7,474 bases of DNA from assembly GCA_037440885.1 (NCBI GenBank), contig JBBITI010000096.1, positions 1-7,474 of the forward strand, read 5' to 3'. A model generated the notes under the pieces. That model had not been told where the DNA came from, made no database searches, and saw only the letters and a program-made list of their open reading frames with translations. Positions 5,513 to 7,474 of this stretch are shown piece by piece (position 1 is the first letter of the stretch; each line of letters opens with the position of its first letter). The stretch is from JBBITI01 sp037440885 (lineage in GTDB: Bacteria > Chloroflexota > Dehalococcoidia > Dehalococcoidales > UBA2162). The position numbers and the translations under genes were made by a program.

Positions 5513-6454
5513 ATGGCAGACCGATTTAGATCACAACATTCCTTTTTATCTGAAGACCAAAGCGCTCCCAACTTCACCGGAGCGAAACTCGCTGAATTGA
5601 GTAATCCGAGCCGAGAAGAACTGGAGTCTTATACAAATTCATTTTGTTCGCTTCCTGCATCGCAAAGGCTGGCAATTATTACAAAAATGGTTGAGTTAGC
5701 GGAAAACAACGTCGAACTGAACTTTGATGCCATATTCAAATACTGCTTGAAAGACCCTGATGCGGAAGTCCGCAGTCGAGCGATCGGAGGTCTCTGGGAA
5801 AATGAAGAGATATCATTGATCGCGCCGCTGCTCGATCTCTTTACCCGCGATGATTCAGAAAAAGTGAGAGCGACAGCAGCGACGGCACTGGGACGTTTTA
5901 TCTTGCTTATTGAACAGGGAACTATAAAATCGATACATCTCGACCGCATTACGACAGCGCTGATGGCGGTGGTTAACGACCCGTCTGCCGGGGAAGAAGT
6001 AAAAAGGCGGTCCCTGGAAGCGGTCGCTTCCCTGGGTGTTCCAGGTGTAAAAGCGGCAATTACGGAGTTTTATAATAGTATGAATCCCCGGTTGAAAGTC
6101 AGTTCGATATATGCGATGGGACGGAGTTGCGACCCGGTATGGTTGCCAATACTGACCGCCGAATTGAAGAACGCCGATCCGGAGATCCGTTTCGAAGCGG
6201 CAACGGCTCTCGGGGAACAGGCTGATCCATCGGTTATCCCTGACCTGGCCAATATCGGAGGAGACCCGGACAGCGAAGTGCGCCATGCCGTTATTCAGGC
6301 AATGGGGAAAATCGGAGGTAACAGGGCGAAAGAATATCTCCATGGTATTCTCAGCAGTCGTGATACTACCATCGCCGAGCTTGCCCGCCAGGCAATGGAT
6401 GAACTATTGGCCGGGGAAGACCCGCTTTCGCTGAAATCATTGAATCCAAACTAA
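5513..6454 (+). CDS. HEAT-repeat protein
   Basis: The 313-residue product is mostly an alpha-solenoid. After a polar N-terminal part (1-70), repeats can be followed by their D-P-x-x-x-V/I-R pattern: KDPDAEVRSRAIGGL (80-94), DDSEKVRATAATALG (113-127), a less regular pair around 145-204, NADPEIRFEAATALG (220-234) and GDPDSEVRHAVIQAMG (250-265). A final helix pair covers 271-300. Such proteins are binding scaffolds with no catalytic centre; relatives include phycobilin-lyase-like PBS_HEAT proteins, but nothing here points to bilins. ATG 5513 starts three bases after the PAC2-like stop and is preceded by AGAAGG inside that gene, so the two are tightly coupled. A physical link between their products is plausible but is inferred only from gene order. 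Confidence 0.9.
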   Translation: MADRFRSQHSFLSEDQSAPNFTGAKLAELSNPSREELESYTNSFCSLPASQRLAIITKMVELAENNVELNFDAIFKYCLKDPDAEVRSRAIGGLWENEEISLIAPLLDLFTRDDSEKVRATAATALGRFILLIEQGTIKSIHLDRITTALMAVVNDPSAGEEVKRRSLEAVASLGVPGVKAAITEFYNSMNPRLKVSSIYAMGRSCDPVWLPILTAELKNADPEIRFEAATALGEQADPSVIPDLANIGGDPDSEVRHAVIQAMGKIGGNRAKEYLHGILSSRDTTIAELARQAMDELLAGEDPLSLKSLNPN

Positions 6455-6467
6455 GGATATGGGAACG

Positions 6468-7028
6468 ATGTTAGTCAAGGGAAAACGCATTATCCTCCGG
6501 GAAAAAAGCCTGAAAGACGCCCAAGATGATTACAGGTGGGAGACAGATGCGGAACTGGCAGCTCTCGATGCGACGGTTCCGGTAAGCATGCCTTACAGGA
6601 GATACCAGGCAGAACATGCTGAAGAGATACGCAATCCTTACGCAACGTCCTGCCGTTTTGCGATCGATACCGGCAACGGCAAACACATTGGCAATTGTGC
6701 TTATTACCATATCAGCGAACGCAACGGCGAGACCGAGCTCGGTATTATGATCGGGGAGAAAGAATACTGGAACCAGGGATACGGTGTCGATGTAGTTACG
6801 ACGCTCCTGAACTATATTTTCGAAAACACCGCCATCAGACGGGTTTATCTGAAAACGCTGGCTACCAACTATCGAGCCCAGAGTTGCTTCCGCAAGTCCG
6901 GTTTTAAACCATACGTCCGTATGATCCGCGACGGATATGATTTTCTCTTCATGGAAATTTACCGTCGGGAATGGCTGATGCAGCAAAAGAGCCATGAAGC
7001 AGGAACAACGGGAAAACCGGTAAGGTAA
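6468..7028 (+). CDS. GNAT-family N-acetyltransferase
   Basis: The 186-residue product has the GNAT fold of the RimJ/RimL-like group. VKGKRIILREKSLKDAQDDYRW opens strand 1 and helix 1. Motif A is GIMIGEKEYWNQGYGVDVVTTLLNYIF, with the acetyl-CoA pyrophosphate loop NQGYG at 102-106. Motif B is VYLKTLATNYRAQSCFRKSGF (126-146). It should transfer an acetyl group from acetyl-CoA to an amine; the acceptor is unknown and could be a protein N-terminus or a small molecule. I prefer ATG 6468 because AAGGA at 6453-6457 is then ten bases upstream. An in-frame ATG at 6459 is only one base from that sequence; using it would add three residues. It follows the HEAT gene by 13 bases and closes the operon. The tail (about 172-186) is polar and probably disordered. 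Confidence 0.9.
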   Translation: MLVKGKRIILREKSLKDAQDDYRWETDAELAALDATVPVSMPYRRYQAEHAEEIRNPYATSCRFAIDTGNGKHIGNCAYYHISERNGETELGIMIGEKEYWNQGYGVDVVTTLLNYIFENTAIRRVYLKTLATNYRAQSCFRKSGFKPYVRMIRDGYDFLFMEIYRREWLMQQKSHEAGTTGKPVR

Positions 7029-7105
7029 TGATCGATCAGTCCAAATATAATATTTATCTCATAGATACCGATCCTAAAAATATCCCGTTCGAACATATTA
7101 ATTAA
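7028..7105 (+). CDS. Possible 25-residue ORF overlapping the GNAT stop
   Basis: ATG 7028 shares one base with the GNAT stop TAA (7026-7028), the same arrangement as rplJ-rplL here. GGTAAGG (7019-7025) directly precedes it but is very close to the start. The frame gives MIDQSKYNIYLIDTDPKNIP plus five more residues, then TAA at 7103-7105. The composition is fairly protein-like but there is no signal peptide, membrane segment or known motif. It may be a real small peptide, the remnant of a longer downstream gene, or chance. I give it low weight. Confidence 0.25.
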   Translation: MIDQSKYNIYLIDTDPKNIPFEHIN

Positions 7106-7426
7106 ATCCACTACTAGCAGCCGGGAGCAAGCCTTGCCCAAGAATTTCCCAAATCCCCGCCCCCCCCGGATGCCGGATCTAGTCCGGCGTAACGGATAAT
7201 CCGGAAAACAATTCGAGGCTGATAACGCAATTCTGCAGAAACAATTCCCTCGTGGAACGGGTTTGCACCGGTGGCTCCATCTTCCTTCTTTTTCGGTTAT
7301 CTCCAACAAGGACAAAGCGGGAAGCGGATAAGCGAGGGCGGTGATTATACAAGGATTGCCTCCATACTCCGTACATAATATTTTAAGAAGGATGTTTACG
7401 GCGAGCCCGGGGGTATCATGAGCCGG
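7106..7426. other. Apparently non-coding stretch
   Basis: I find no credible gene on either strand. Minus-strand frames here are short, rich in Arg/Cys/Ser and match no family I know. Composition shifts along the stretch: AT-rich near 7106, then a C8 run at 7160-7167 and a nested inverted repeat at 7166-7204, then mixed sequence with no convincing promoter. An ATG at 7392 behind AAGAAGG opens only a nine-codon frame. I see no clear T-run terminator for the upstream operon. Confidence 0.6.
7166..7204. repeat. Nested inverted repeat next to a C-run
   Basis: CCGGAT (7166-7171) is complementary to ATCCGG (7199-7204), and inside it GCCGGA (7172-7177) is complementary to TCCGGC (7183-7188) around a five-base loop. 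A ten-base bulge (7189-7198) lies on one side. C8 at 7160-7167 abuts it. With no T-run on either side it is not a standard terminator, though the structure could still protect the 3' end of the operon transcript. Confidence 0.45.
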
Positions 7427-7474
7427 CCGTTGTGGTTCGACGGGCTCACCACGAGCGGAGATGACCCTTCGACA
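7427..7474. repeat. Palindromic interspersed-type repeat, one full unit and the start of a second
   Basis: CCGTTGTGGT (7427-7436) pairs with ACCACGAGCGG (7448-7458) with a single bulged G, around a loop containing TCGACGGGCTC. The core TTCGAC at 7436-7441 recurs at 7468-7473, where CCCTTCGACA runs into the window edge, a spacing of 32 bases. The unit resembles the TTCGACAGGCTCA-type palindromes I recall as multicopy intergenic repeats in many bacterial genomes. This is from memory, not a search. Copy number and function cannot be judged here. Confidence 0.6.

Noticed and set aside
7343..7372. Minus-strand TATAAT (7349 down to 7344) as a promoter
   Set aside because: No acceptable -35 element at the matching distance and no gene downstream on that strand.
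6959..7376. Two minus-strand frames (118 and 65 codons) at the right end
   Set aside because: Cys/Arg/Ser-rich translations without motifs; one runs into the antisense of the GNAT gene and neither has a convincing start signal.

Overview
This window looks like chromosome from a bacterium of intermediate G+C content. Five plus-strand genes (tldD, pmbA, a PAC2-family gene, a HEAT-repeat gene and a GNAT gene) follow a ribosomal stalk operon. The L12 sequence and the tldD/pmbA, PAC2 and HEAT-repeat neighbourhood remind me of Chloroflexota, perhaps Dehalococcoidia. This is from memory and unsearched, so the taxonomic call is only moderate to low confidence. Every gene I accept is on the plus strand.

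Region 1 (1-1470) is the end of a ribosomal protein cluster. It holds the last 78 codons of rplA (L1), then a regulatory intergenic stretch, then rplJ (L10) and rplL (L7/L12), and finally a strong intrinsic terminator. The intergenic stretch has a probable extended -10 promoter and a recognisable L10 leader RNA, followed by a terminator-like hairpin. A segment of the leader can pair with the 5' arm of that hairpin, so the parts of an autoregulatory attenuation switch can be read directly. The usual rpoBC genes do not follow.

Region 2 (1471-1969) has a near-consensus sigma-70-type promoter driving a small two-helix membrane protein of unknown function. An AT-rich gap follows, with a second TTGACA promoter very close to the tldD start.

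Region 3 (1970-7028) is a probable five-gene operon. tldD carries the HExxxH metal site and its partner pmbA/tldE lacks it; together they are expected to form a heterodimeric metallopeptidase. Then come a PAC2-family protein (related to proteasome assembly chaperones), a HEAT-repeat scaffold protein and a GNAT acetyltransferase. Gaps are 37, 44, 3 and 13 bases. A protein-quality-control or peptide-processing theme is plausible but is inference.

Region 4 (7029-7474) has one possible 25-codon ORF overlapping the GNAT stop codon. The rest is apparently non-coding and ends in a palindromic repeat, with the first bases of a second copy at the window edge. I see no rRNA, tRNA, CRISPR array, transposase or clear phage feature.
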